From contig NZ_JBHRXI010000015.1 in the NCBI RefSeq assembly GCF_042648365.1, positions 1-64,000 of the forward strand: a stretch of DNA of 64,000 nucleotides, written 5' to 3'. Position 1 is the stretch's first letter; every line of letters starts with the position of its first letter. The notes beneath the pieces are model-generated. The model had not been told where the DNA came from, ran no database searches, and worked only from the letters and a program-made list of their open reading frames with translations. Shown piece after piece: positions 34,824-44,245 of this stretch. This stretch comes from Lutimaribacter_A marinistellae. GTDB lineage: Bacteria > Pseudomonadota > Alphaproteobacteria > Rhodobacterales > Rhodobacteraceae. Position numbers and translations under genes: made by a program.

Positions 34824-36227
34824 ATGGACACTCGACCCTTGCATTACCAAAGCCTGCTCGAAACGTCGCGCGCCCTGCGGGCGGGTGAAACAAGCTCTCG
34901 TGCGGTCACCGAGGTGCTGTTGGCGCGGATTTCGGACTTGGATGGACGATTTAAGTCCTACATCCAAGTCACCCGTGAGCACGCGCTGGCGCAGGCCGAC
35001 GCTGCTGACACGGCACTGGCGCAAGGGCGGAGCCGTGGGCCGTTGCACGGTGTTCCGATCGCGGTCAAGGACCTTTGCTGCACCACCTTTGCGCCAACCA
35101 TGGCTGGCATGCCGGTCAACGACGGGTTCATGTCCGACCACAACGCCACGGTTGTCGACAGGCTTGAAACGGCGGGCGCGGTGATCCTTGGTAAGCTGAG
35201 CATGACCGAAGGAGCGTACACCAGTCATCATCCCTCCATTCCCACGCCGCTCAATCCGCTCAACCCGGACTACTGGGTCGGGTCGTCCTCGACCGGTTCG
35301 GGTACCGCAACATCGGCTGGTTTCTGCTATGCCTCGCTTGGCAGCGATACCGGCGGCTCGATCCGCTTTCCCTGTGCGACCTGCGGGCTTACTGGGCTCA
35401 AACCTACTTGGGGCAGGGTCAGTCGTCATGGCGTGTTCGACCTGGCCCCGTCGCTGGATCATGTCGGCCCAATGGCCCGCAGCGCTGCCGATTGTGCGGC
35501 GGTTCTTCAGGCGATCGCCGGCTACGATCCGAGAGATCCCACATCGCTTGATGCGCCTGTGCCCGATTACATGGCTTCCCTGTCTGACGGGGTGCGTGAC
35601 ATACGGATCGGGATCGACCCCGCTTATGCGCTTCACGGGGTCGACGCACCTGTGAAAGCCGCAATGGAAGCGGCCATCGACACGTTCGAGAGGTTAGGTG
35701 CCCGGATCGTGGATGTTACCATGCCCCCCTATGAAGACCTCGTCGCTGCTTGGATCATGATGTGCTCGGTCGAGACCGCCCATGTCCACACCGACACCTA
35801 CCCCGCAAGAGCGGGCGAATACGGCCCGGACCTTGTTCAATTGATCGAAGAAGGGTTGGCGACGCGCGGTGTGGACGTGGCCCGGGGCCATATCCTGCGG
35901 CTGGAATTCAGCCAGGCATTGGAAGCGATGCTGGCGGGCGTCGATGTCATGCTTTGCCCGACCATGCCGACCGGAACACCAAGTCTTGCCCAGATGGAGA
36001 CCTATGGCGAAGAACCGGAGGTTCTGAACGCCATTCTGCGCTACACCGCTCCGTTCGATTTCTCCGGCTCGCCGACGCTGACCCTGCCGAACGGGGTTTC
36101 GGATGACGGGATGCCGACCAGCATGCAAATCGTCGGTCCGCTGCTGTCCGAAGCGCTGCTATTGCGGGCAGGGGTGGCCTATCAGTCGGCGACGGGCTGG
36201 CATTGCATGCATCCTGATCTGGAGTGA
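34824..36227 (+). CDS. Amidase-signature family amidohydrolase
   Basis: 467 residues from ATG 34824 (GAAAGGAAG upstream). The Ser-cisSer-Lys triad is visible: K82 (IAVKDL), cis-Ser near S155 (VGSSSTGSG) and nucleophile near S179 (SDTGGSIRFP). This is a second, only distantly similar amidase-signature enzyme in the cluster, closer in layout to GatA-like amidases than to the fusion partner. It is divergent from fmdA and followed after 34 bp by an SDR. The substrate is unknown; an amide or carbamate taken up by the nearby ABC importer is likely. Confidence 0.87.
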   Translation: MDTRPLHYQSLLETSRALRAGETSSRAVTEVLLARISDLDGRFKSYIQVTREHALAQADAADTALAQGRSRGPLHGVPIAVKDLCCTTFAPTMAGMPVNDGFMSDHNATVVDRLETAGAVILGKLSMTEGAYTSHHPSIPTPLNPLNPDYWVGSSSTGSGTATSAGFCYASLGSDTGGSIRFPCATCGLTGLKPTWGRVSRHGVFDLAPSLDHVGPMARSAADCAAVLQAIAGYDPRDPTSLDAPVPDYMASLSDGVRDIRIGIDPAYALHGVDAPVKAAMEAAIDTFERLGARIVDVTMPPYEDLVAAWIMMCSVETAHVHTDTYPARAGEYGPDLVQLIEEGLATRGVDVARGHILRLEFSQALEAMLAGVDVMLCPTMPTGTPSLAQMETYGEEPEVLNAILRYTAPFDFSGSPTLTLPNGVSDDGMPTSMQIVGPLLSEALLLRAGVAYQSATGWHCMHPDLE

Positions 36228-36261
36228 TTTTGGCCTTTGAGGCGGGGAAAAGGGGTATCAG

Positions 36262-37023
36262 ATGGATCTTGGGCTCAAGGGGCGGAACGTGCTGATCACT
36301 GGCGGCACCAAGGGTATCGGGCGCCAATGCGCCGAGATATTTGCCGAGGAAGGGGCCAATGTCGCGATATGTGCCCGCGATAATGCGGGAGTGACAGAGA
36401 CACTCGCCGTGCTCAAAACCAAGGGTGTCACCGCGATCGGACGTGGCGTGGATGTCGCGAATGGTCATGCCTTGCAATCCTGGGTGAAGGACTCGGCGGC
36501 GGCACTTAATGGGATCGACATCGTCGTGGGCAATGTCTCGGCCTTGGCGGTTTCCGAGGACGAAGTAGCGTGGGATGCGAGTTTCGAGGTCGACATGATG
36601 CATTCGGTGCGCCTTGTGAATTCGGCGATGCCGTTCCTTCAACGCTCGAACGCGGCGGCGATCACACTGATTTCGTCGGTCTCGGGGCGCGAGGTCGATT
36701 TCACCGGTCCGGCCTACGGTGCCTTCAAAGCCGCGCTCGTGCACTATGCGCAAGGCCTTGCGATGAAACTCGCCGGCAGCGGTATCCGGGCAAATACCGT
36801 CTCGCCCGGAAACACGTACTTTCCCGGTGGTGTGTGGGAGAACATAGAACGGAACAATCCCGATCTTTTCTCCGAAGCTCTTGCAGCGAACCCTACCGGG
36901 CGCATGGGCAGGCCCGAAGAAATCGCGCGCGGTGTCGTTTTCCTGTCGAGCCCGGCGTCCAGTTTCACCACCGGCACAAACCTCGTGATCGACGGGGCAC
37001 TGACAAAGGGCGTACAGTTGTAG
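36262..37023 (+). CDS. Short-chain dehydrogenase/reductase
   Basis: 253 residues, classical SDR: TGGTKGIGRQ near residue 13, catalytic Ser in LISSVSG near 138 and YGAFK near 153. The Asn-Ala-Gly motif is replaced by VGNVSAL, an unusual variant. It follows the amidase by 34 bp on the same strand and is the last clear gene before the accessory stretch with the IS end and broken fadD. Substrate unknown. Confidence 0.82.
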   Translation: MDLGLKGRNVLITGGTKGIGRQCAEIFAEEGANVAICARDNAGVTETLAVLKTKGVTAIGRGVDVANGHALQSWVKDSAAALNGIDIVVGNVSALAVSEDEVAWDASFEVDMMHSVRLVNSAMPFLQRSNAAAITLISSVSGREVDFTGPAYGAFKAALVHYAQGLAMKLAGSGIRANTVSPGNTYFPGGVWENIERNNPDLFSEALAANPTGRMGRPEEIARGVVFLSSPASSFTTGTNLVIDGALTKGVQL

Positions 37024-37148
37024 CGCTCCAGCGTCGCAGGGTAGTACATCGGTCCTGTCATGCGCCGTTCACTGCGGCGAAGAAGAGCGGCATCGTCAAC
37101 CAGGCGAAAACCATTGCGCGCATGTTGAGCCCTAAAGCCCTGCCCGGA

Positions 37149-37385
37149 GGCATCTGTTGCAAAGTCAAAGGTCTGCACATGTTGAACGGCGCAAACGGTC
37201 TGTACCTTCGCGGTTTATTGAGGCGCCACACTGTGAAGGAGTTTCGCCTTCCTCTTTCCGACGTGGTTGCGGGACATGGCGACCACGAGCTACGAGGCCA
37301 CGCGGTCGTGTTGTCGGCGGCAAGTTTGAGTGGGCTTATGCCCGTACTGACCTACTGAATAGCAGAAGGGTCCTTATCCAGAAAC
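37149..37385 (+). mobile_element. Degenerate left end of an IS6-family insertion sequence
   Basis: GGCATCTGTTGCAAA at 37149-37163 resembles the IS6-family terminal repeat (IS26 type GGCACTGTTGCAAA) with one extra base. About 70-220 bp inside, pieces of an IS6 transposase N-terminus are readable in three frames: FRLPLSDV, then TSYEATR, then GKFEWAYAR, matching the order in intact transposases (FRDVEDLL, SYETVRRWV, KFGWAYAR). Frameshifts and stops show it is dead, and no right end was seen before the fadD pseudogene. Confidence 0.55.
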
Positions 37386-37754
37386 CGCCTGATTTCGCGA
37401 CTGGGCGTGGCTGCAAGCTGACCAAGTTCAGCCCGGTGCGAAACCTTGAACAAAGAGTTCGATGCTTGTCTTTGTGAACATCGTCGGTTTGGGCGGTGAT
37501 ACTGGTCTGACACTCCAAGCTTATCCTTCTCGGGCGTAGCAGTCACTTTGGCCAATACAGCTTTCCCGATTCCAACGGCACCAAAACAGACGCACTTCCG
37601 AACTCAGATCGACAAAACTACGTGGGCATAGAAACTCGGAGATCAAAAATGCCGTCGGATCCATGAACACTCTTCGGCCAACCAAGGACGCATCGTTTCG
37701 GATCGTGCTTCGAATGCCCGGCAAAGATCGTTGTTTCTGACCGTCATCCCGGGA
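37386..37754. other. Non-coding debris between IS end and fadD pseudogene
   Basis: The fadD frame remains open from 37754 to 37521 beyond the normal end of the protein, but that tail has no family similarity. Nothing else in this interval can be supported as a gene. Confidence 0.5.
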
Positions 37755-39524
37755 ATACAGATACTCAAGCTTCTGGGCGTAGTGGACCGCAATCCTTGAA
37801 TGTTTGGCTTTTAGCGTCGGCGTTATCAGGCCGCTTTCCAGGCTCCAGGGGTGCGTCTCGATGTAAACAGCGCGAATGCGTGCAAAAGGTGGCACGCGTT
37901 CCATCCTGTCCGACAGCCGTTTGGTCAGCGCAGCGCTCAGCCCGCGATCATTGACGCTCTGCGCCTCGGGGCAAACACGTTTCGCCCAATTGTGAAACCG
38001 GTCCGCATCGACCACGACGACCGCAGAACACCAAGGCTTACTATCCCCCAGAATGCAAGCCTGGTCGATCAAGGGATCGGTTAGAACCGCCGTTTCAATC
38101 GGTGCCGGGTTGACGTTCTCTCCGGTTGAAAACACCAGTAAATCCTTGAGGCGGCCAAGGATATTCACGCGTCCTTCGACGATATAGGCGACGTCACCCG
38201 TGTGCAGCCAGCCCTCTTTGTCAACAGTCTCTTCACTCGCATCAGGGTTGCGCCAATATCCCATCATCACCCCGGGCGGGCGCACCATCAATTCCTGCCG
38301 GTCGCCCAGCCTGACCTCGGCGCCCGGCAACGGTCGGCCCACACTGCCAAAACTGCGATCGGCGAGAGTGGAGCCTGTGACGGCTGGGCCGGCCTCGGTC
38401 AATCCGTAGCCTTCGATCAGGGGGATCTCCATCGCTGCCATGAACCGGTAAGTTGCCTTGGATAATGGCGGGCCTCCGCTGAGAACCAGACGAAGCCGCC
38501 CGCCAAATCCCGCTCTGACCCGGTTAGCCAAGCGTTGTCCGATAAGCGTCCAGAAGACTCGATCAACAAGGTTGAGCGGAGGGCCGTTGCCCTGAGCCGC
38601 AAGGTGGCGAACCCAACCTATCCATTTGGTGTTTCTTGGCAGCGGGCCGCCAAGTGCCGTCGCCTGAGCCCGTTCGACTGCCTTGTGATGAGCTTTTTCA
38701 AAAAGACGCAGGACTGCCAGCATTATCGTCGGCTTCTGGTCGGCAAGATCCTTGGCCAGTGTTTCGATCGAATGCGCAAAAACCACGGTTGCGCCATTCA
38801 ACATCGGGCATAGCCGGCCGAGTGTTCTTTCGAACGCGTGAGCCAGTGGAAGAATCGACAGAAAGAGGTCGTCCGGCTCAACTCGTCCACGGCACGGGCA
38901 TTCCAATGAAGCGCATTGTGGCTCAGCATCACACCCATGGGCGGACCGGTTGTACCCGAGGTGTAAATGATTGTTGCAAGTTGGCTGGAAACCGACGGCA
39001 CAGCAGCCAACTTTCTTTCTGGTTCGTAATCGGGACAAGGGCGCATGCGCGGGTCGATTGCTTGCGTTTGGGCGGACAGGACCCAGACTTGCCGAATGCT
39101 TGGCAAATCCTTGGCTCCGTGTTCAAGCGCGTTCCATCGGTGTGCTTCGTCCGTTACGCAAAGCGCTGTCTCGTACGTAGAGCGGGACCGTCACCAGCCC
39201 TTGCGCCATCGCTGCGAGATCCGTGATCACCCATTCGATCCCGTTCGACAGGAAGATCGCAACCCTGTCCCCGGGTTTCAGCTTGGCCATGGCCAAGGCG
39301 GCCCGGCGTCGTGTTACCCGTTGTGCTAGCTCGGACCAAGAGATGTCACGCCAAGCGCTGCCGATGGTGGCATCGCGATAGGCAACCGCGCCGGGTGTCA
39401 TCCGCACCCGTTCGGCGAGGGCCATCGGTATGGTGGGTGCGGTTTCGATCACGGTTGCAGCCCGACCTGCTGTTGAACCATGCCCGATTTTGGCGCCGAG
39501 CCCTTCGCGGCCTCCATGACTCAA
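37755..39524 (-). pseudogene. Frameshifted long-chain acyl-CoA synthetase (fadD-like)
   Basis: Three overlapping fragments on the - strand together make one AMP-forming long-chain acyl-CoA ligase. The N-terminus (39524-39123) ends normally at AAMAQGLVTVPLYVRDS. About 30-40 residues are then missing. The P-loop fragment (39106 to about 38880) carries IIYTSGTTGPPMGVMLSHN. A further frame change leads into the C-terminal two thirds (to 37755) with EGYGLTEAGPAV, HTGDVAYIVEG and GRLKDLLVFSTGENV. At least two frameshifts and one deletion make it non-functional as read. It is divergent from the oxoamine synthase gene with a 66-bp gap, which suggests a former role in supplying its acyl-CoA. Confidence 0.8.
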
Positions 39525-39590
39525 ATCAACTCAATCTTGGACGGCCAGCGCTAGACTCGAACCGTCGTAGCCCGCCAGGGGAGGACAGTT

Positions 39591-40853
39591 ATGTCAGGAA
39601 ATGCCCAGTCTCCGGCCGACAGGATCAAGGCGCTGGTCCGGATGGTGAAAGCATCCGACCTTTATCCGAAGAACCCGATCGTCAACAGCGCCACGACCGA
39701 GCCCGTGATCTGGGTCGACGGTCGCGATCACTTGCTTTTTTGCTCCAACAACCTTTTGGGCCTTTCCAATCACCCCGAGGTCAAGGAAGCGGCCAAGAAG
39801 GCACTGGACCGCTATGGGCTCGGATCAGGCGGATCGCGCCAGATGGCGGCCAATATCGACGTCCACCGGGCCCTGGAACATCGCATCGCCGAACACCTGG
39901 GTCGCGAAGACGCGATTTGCTTTGCTGCCGGCTACATGGCCAATGTCGGTGCAATCCCCGCTCTGATGAAGGTCGACCTGTTGCAGTCGATTGCCGAAGC
40001 ACATCTGGGAGGTTCGAGCGCGTCGTCATCGACTGAAAAGGAAGCAGGCTGGGACGTGTTCAGCGAGGAACTGAATCACGCGAGCGTGGTCGACGGCGTG
40101 CGACTCGCGCAGGCGGAAATCTGCAAGTTCCCGCACAAAAACACTTCGGTTCTGGCCGACCAGCTGGCGAGGTCGGACAAGGAGTCGAAGTTCATCATCA
40201 GCGATGGCGTCTTCAGTATGGATGGCGACATCGCACCGATACCCGAACTCGCGCGGCTGTCTCGAGAATACGGGGCGATGCTCATGATCGACGATGCGCA
40301 CGGGGTCGGGATGCTGGGTGAGAACGGCCGAGGCAGCCTTGAGCATCATGGCGTGCCGCCGAGCGAAGTTGATCTTCAGATGGGTACGTTCACCAAGGCA
40401 TTCGGCGGTATTGGCGGCTACGTGGCAGGGGACAGGGATATCGTTGATTTTCTTCGTATTTCTGCCCGAACGTATATCTTTTCGGCACCGTTGCCCCCGG
40501 CGATTGCCGCAGGCGTTGCCGAGGCTATCGACGTGGCCGAACGCGAAGCATGGCGGCGGGAAAAGGCGATGGAGAACGCTTTCTACTTCCGGCGGGAGGT
40601 TGAATCGCTCGGCTATGACACGCTAGGCAGTGAAGCCCATATCGTTCCTGCGCTGATCGGTGACGAGTTGAAGGCCGCCGAGGTTACCCGGTACTTGAGG
40701 CACCGCGGCATTGTCGCACCGCATGCGCGCTATCCGGCCGTCGCGCTGGGCATGGCAAGGATCCGTTTCGTGATGACCTGTGAACATGAGCGCGACCAGA
40801 TCGACTACTTGCTGAAATGCCTTGGCGAGTGGCGTAAGCAAGGCGCAAGCTAA
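39591..40853 (+). CDS. Alpha-oxoamine synthase (PLP, aminotransferase class II)
   Basis: 420 residues of the BioF/KBL/serine palmitoyltransferase/CqsA family. Residues seen: H163 (LNHAS), D234 and H237 (IDDAHGVG), PLP Lys K269 (GTFTKAFGGIGGYVAG) and the GSGGSRQMAAN ring-contact segment near residue 80. The enzyme condenses an amino acid with an acyl thioester, losing CO2, to give an alpha-amino ketone. Residues about 129-155 (LLQSIAEAHLGGSSASSS...) look like an insertion where the family normally has a short turn. GGGGAGG lies upstream of the ATG. An SDR gene follows directly (no gap). The amino acid and acyl chain are unknown. Confidence 0.88.
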   Translation: MSGNAQSPADRIKALVRMVKASDLYPKNPIVNSATTEPVIWVDGRDHLLFCSNNLLGLSNHPEVKEAAKKALDRYGLGSGGSRQMAANIDVHRALEHRIAEHLGREDAICFAAGYMANVGAIPALMKVDLLQSIAEAHLGGSSASSSTEKEAGWDVFSEELNHASVVDGVRLAQAEICKFPHKNTSVLADQLARSDKESKFIISDGVFSMDGDIAPIPELARLSREYGAMLMIDDAHGVGMLGENGRGSLEHHGVPPSEVDLQMGTFTKAFGGIGGYVAGDRDIVDFLRISARTYIFSAPLPPAIAAGVAEAIDVAEREAWRREKAMENAFYFRREVESLGYDTLGSEAHIVPALIGDELKAAEVTRYLRHRGIVAPHARYPAVALGMARIRFVMTCEHERDQIDYLLKCLGEWRKQGAS

Positions 40854-41642
40854 ATGCCGAACCGCGATGACGGTGCGGTTCTCATCACCGGTGCCTCGGC
40901 CGGTATCGGTCGGGCTTTTGCTAATGCCTACGCCAGACGGGGCCACGACCTTGTTTTGGTTGCCAGGCGGGAAGAGCCGTTGCAGGAGGTGGCCGATATC
41001 TTGTCCGCATCGCAGAGCATCAAAGCCTTGACGCTGTCCGCCGATCTGTCCGATCCCGCAGCCCCCAAACGGCTTTGGCAGGAAGTTGAAGACCGGGGTA
41101 TCAGCATCAAAACCCTCATCAACAATGCCGGTTTCGGAGTGCCAGGCAATCTGTGTGACGTAAACTGGGCGCGGCACCGGGCCACGATAGAGGTCATGGC
41201 CACGGCCCCGGTGCATCTGACACAGCTCTTCGCCCCGTCTATGGTCCGGCAAGGCGGTGGAGAAATCATAAACGTCGCTTCGCTGTCGGCTTTGTTGCCG
41301 CCCCACGCGGGCGGGACCCTTTATTATCCGGTCAAATCCTTTCTTTACCAGTTCTCACTGGCCATACGGGAAGAGTTGCGGTCTGGCGGCGTGCATGTCA
41401 CCGCGCTGTGCCCGGGCTTCACCGAAACCAGCTTTCAGAAGGCTGCGGGTGGTAGCGTGGAGTCTGTGGAGGTCCCGCGCTGGATGTGGAGCCGACCTGA
41501 AGACGTCGCCAGAGTTGCAATCGCCGCCGTCGAGCGCAACAAGGCGGTCTGCGTTCCCGGGCTGCTCAACAAGGTCATAGCCACCGGTTTCAAACTGATG
41601 CCCGGTCCGCTGGGTCGCTGGCTTGTGCGCAGCGATGCGTGA
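40854..41642 (+). CDS. Short-chain dehydrogenase, ketone reductase candidate
   Basis: 262 residues of the DltE-like SDR branch: TGASAGIGRAF near residue 13, NNAG near 90, catalytic Ser in NVASLSALLPP and YYPVK near 156. The start codon immediately follows the oxoamine synthase stop. The gene pair therefore suggests reduction of the alpha-amino ketone to an amino alcohol, as 3-ketosphinganine reductase does, though this is inference from context. It converges on the GNAT-like gene with a 3-bp gap. Confidence 0.82.
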   Translation: MPNRDDGAVLITGASAGIGRAFANAYARRGHDLVLVARREEPLQEVADILSASQSIKALTLSADLSDPAAPKRLWQEVEDRGISIKTLINNAGFGVPGNLCDVNWARHRATIEVMATAPVHLTQLFAPSMVRQGGGEIINVASLSALLPPHAGGTLYYPVKSFLYQFSLAIREELRSGGVHVTALCPGFTETSFQKAAGGSVESVEVPRWMWSRPEDVARVAIAAVERNKAVCVPGLLNKVIATGFKLMPGPLGRWLVRSDA

Positions 41643-41645
41643 TCT

Positions 41646-42704
41646 TCAGAACACATCCGCGGCACTGACCAGCAGCGGTTGCTGTCTCAAGCGTGTGAGC
41701 ATGTGCTTCTCCATGCCGACCACGTCGATATGCAGCTTGACCGAACCTTTCAGCGCGCCCGATAGCAGGCCGAAACTGCCATGTCCGCGCAGTCGCTCCA
41801 GCTCCGGGCTTCGCGCGTCCAACAAGATCAGGCCCACCTTTGTCCGATGCACGGACAGCGCCGTTTCAAGCACCCGGAACAGTGCGTCCTCGGCCCCGTC
41901 CGGCATCAGGATGTTCCCGAAACGGACAATGCGCAGATCCCGCAGGTCAATCATGCGGTTGAGGCCCGGTACCCTGGGGAGCACGTTCAATAGCAGGCGT
42001 CCTGTCGGACCGGGTAGGGACTGAACTGACCAGCGCAACACTTCGGTCTGAGCACCCGCCACAAGGCCATTCTGATCGCGAAGCGCCAAGTATTCCTCGG
42101 GGTTCAATGCAGTGGCAAAATCGTTCAGTTCGTGGCTCGCGTAAAGGGACTGCAAGCGGTTCAACACTATATGAGATTCTTCCGCGCGCAATCGTGATAC
42201 CCTTGGGTCGGCGCGCGCATGAAGGCGTGAAAACAGTGTCAGGGGAATCTCGGCTTCGACAGCATGGCCGATCTGCTCTGAAAGTTTCAGCGAATACTCG
42301 GTACTGGCCTCGACATAGGCAAAGCCGAAACCCGGGCGTCCCACAGTAGCCACGCAATAATCCCGCACATGTTCGATGAGAAGTCCGGCCAAGCCTTCGT
42401 TCTGCCGGTCCGGTACTGTCGAAGCCATGACGAAGTGCCAGGCGCCACAGTCTTGGTCCATCACCTTTTTGCGGCAGAAATCGAGGACAAAGACGCAGAG
42501 TTCACGACCGTTTTCGGACAGCACGAAGTAACGCGGTTCGCGCAGGCGGGCGAGCTTGCCCGTTATGCCGATGATCCGGTAACGGGTTGCACGGCTGCCC
42601 CAGATGGTGCTCTCCAGCAAGGCGACCGTTTGTTTCGAGGGGTGATGCGAGCAGGTGATGGTTCGCCCGGTTTCGGGTTCGCTCCAGAAAAGGTCACCAG
42701 TCAT
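41646..42704 (-). CDS. GNAT-like acyltransferase candidate, function unknown
   Basis: 352 residues, soluble. The region around residues 85-135 has a GNAT-like pattern (WHFVMASTVPDRQNEGLAGLLIEHV; the QNEGLAG segment fits the acyl-CoA pyrophosphate loop). A second part (about 225-340) may be another small domain (DLRIVRFGNILMPDG; LILLDARSPELERL). I do not recognise a named family with certainty. Its start overlaps the GH3 gene stop by four bases, so both are made together. N- or O-acyl transfer onto the product of the neighbouring oxoamine synthase/SDR is a guess from context. Confidence 0.55.
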   Translation of the reverse strand: MTGDLFWSEPETGRTITCSHHPSKQTVALLESTIWGSRATRYRIIGITGKLARLREPRYFVLSENGRELCVFVLDFCRKKVMDQDCGAWHFVMASTVPDRQNEGLAGLLIEHVRDYCVATVGRPGFGFAYVEASTEYSLKLSEQIGHAVEAEIPLTLFSRLHARADPRVSRLRAEESHIVLNRLQSLYASHELNDFATALNPEEYLALRDQNGLVAGAQTEVLRWSVQSLPGPTGRLLLNVLPRVPGLNRMIDLRDLRIVRFGNILMPDGAEDALFRVLETALSVHRTKVGLILLDARSPELERLRGHGSFGLLSGALKGSVKLHIDVVGMEKHMLTRLRQQPLLVSAADVF

Positions 42705-44245
42705 TCGCTACGTCCTTTATCCTTCAGGGCGATGTTTCTGATGTCAGCGAAGAGGTCTGGATCGATAACAATCCGAGGAAGCTTGTTCTGTCCTCCCAGA
42801 TTGCGCCGCAGCCTCATCCATCTGGCAAAGCCGCCGGGCGGCACCAGTCGAACCTCGGGCGCGCCGAGTGCTCCGTCCTTGCGAAGTTCGTGGTAATCCT
42901 TGTTCAGATCACATAGCCGGGAGTCGATCGCCTCGGCCATTCTGCCCGCCACGTTATCGGCAACTTGTTTGTCTGGTTCGACGAGAAATGCGTGATGTCC
43001 GCCGGCGGATCCCTGGAGGGAACCCACGGTATAGTCTAGGGCCGTCAGGTTCACGGCACGGGCTGCGTGCGCCACGGCCTCGGCCAGTTCGATTTCGAGA
43101 AGGTGTTCGCCAAAGACCGACAACCCTTGCTGGACCCGACCCGACACGATCAGACGGGGCGGCCAGAGATCGACGAAGCGCACGATATCGCCGACAGCAT
43201 AAGACCACAGGCCCGCCGCCGTTGTGATAATCAACGCATAATCGACCCCGATATCGACGTTTCCGATCCAGCGACGATCCGGGTTCGCATCGTCCAGCTG
43301 CTCGGGCGGGACGAATTCATAGAAAATCCGGCCGTCCAGATTCAGCCGCAACCCGTCGCCGTCCACCCGATCGGCATAAGCAAACACGCCTTCGGATGCA
43401 GAGTACATTTCACGGGTTTCGGCATGGCTGCCTTCCAGCAACGCGCGGAACCGATCCCGATACGGGGTGAAATTGACCCCGCCATGCACGATGAGTTCCA
43501 GATCCGGATACCAGTCTGCCAACCGGCTTGTCCCAGTACAGCCCTGCCTTGCTACTTCAGCCAGAAAGATCAGCAACCAGTTCGGTGATCCGGCCAGCAT
43601 CCGCACGTCGCTGGTCAGCGAAAGAGGGGCTAGCCGCTGGATCTTTTCCTGCCAATCCTCCAGGTTGGCGAGTTCTCCGGCGGGCAGGACCCTATGTCGT
43701 AGCCAACCCGGCAGGGCGGCGGCCGTGACGGCGCTGACTGCGGCGGCATCCGCGCCATCGCTGACCGGCGAGAGTTTCACTGGTCCCGTAAGGCCAAGCA
43801 CGGCGCCACCGAACAACCGGCTATCCGGTCGCCGGATCAGGTGGAAACACAGCGGGTCAACGAGCCCACGTATTGCTGCGCGACGCATCTCGAAGGTGTA
43901 TGGGATGTATTTCGACCGCCCTGTCGTGGTTCCGGAAGTCATAGTGAAGAAGGGAATTTTCCCGGGCCAGCAGACATCGACGAGCTTCGGGTAATCCGGT
44001 TGCCACCACGTTTCCCAGAATGTTTCGTAGTCACGAATTGGAACCTGGCGCTGGTAAGGTTCGATCCCGTCGATTGCGCTGAACCGATGCGCCCTGCCAA
44101 AGACGGTTTGCACGGCATGGCGCACAAGGCGGCGCAGCGTGGCCGCCTGAGCGATCTCGGGCCTTGTGGCGTCCAGTCTCCGGGTGCGGAACCAAGCATA
44201 GGCTCGCGCAAAGGTCGTGAAGTCATGATAACTCCGACCCGTCAT
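42701..44245 (-). CDS. GH3-family acyl-adenylate/amide ligase
   Basis: 514 residues with the GH3 pattern: phosphate-binding TMTSGTTTGRSKYIPYT near residue 108, YSASEGVFAYADR near 285, an FVPPEQLDD loop, and LWSYAVGDIVRFVD near 360 that forms the adenylate pocket. Plant GH3 enzymes join amino acids to jasmonate or auxin; bacterial members are mostly uncharacterised and presumably form an amide or thioester through an acyl-AMP. It is translationally coupled on both sides (ATGA overlaps) to a small membrane protein and the GNAT-like protein. The substrate is unknown. Confidence 0.85.
   Translation of the reverse strand: MTGRSYHDFTTFARAYAWFRTRRLDATRPEIAQAATLRRLVRHAVQTVFGRAHRFSAIDGIEPYQRQVPIRDYETFWETWWQPDYPKLVDVCWPGKIPFFTMTSGTTTGRSKYIPYTFEMRRAAIRGLVDPLCFHLIRRPDSRLFGGAVLGLTGPVKLSPVSDGADAAAVSAVTAAALPGWLRHRVLPAGELANLEDWQEKIQRLAPLSLTSDVRMLAGSPNWLLIFLAEVARQGCTGTSRLADWYPDLELIVHGGVNFTPYRDRFRALLEGSHAETREMYSASEGVFAYADRVDGDGLRLNLDGRIFYEFVPPEQLDDANPDRRWIGNVDIGVDYALIITTAAGLWSYAVGDIVRFVDLWPPRLIVSGRVQQGLSVFGEHLLEIELAEAVAHAARAVNLTALDYTVGSLQGSAGGHHAFLVEPDKQVADNVAGRMAEAIDSRLCDLNKDYHELRKDGALGAPEVRLVPPGGFARWMRLRRNLGGQNKLPRIVIDPDLFADIRNIALKDKGRSE

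Noticed and set aside
34602..35636. Upstream extension of the acetamidase/formamidase frame
   Set aside because: The family begins at the ATG at 34601, which has a ribosome site; the extension is antisense to the second amidase.
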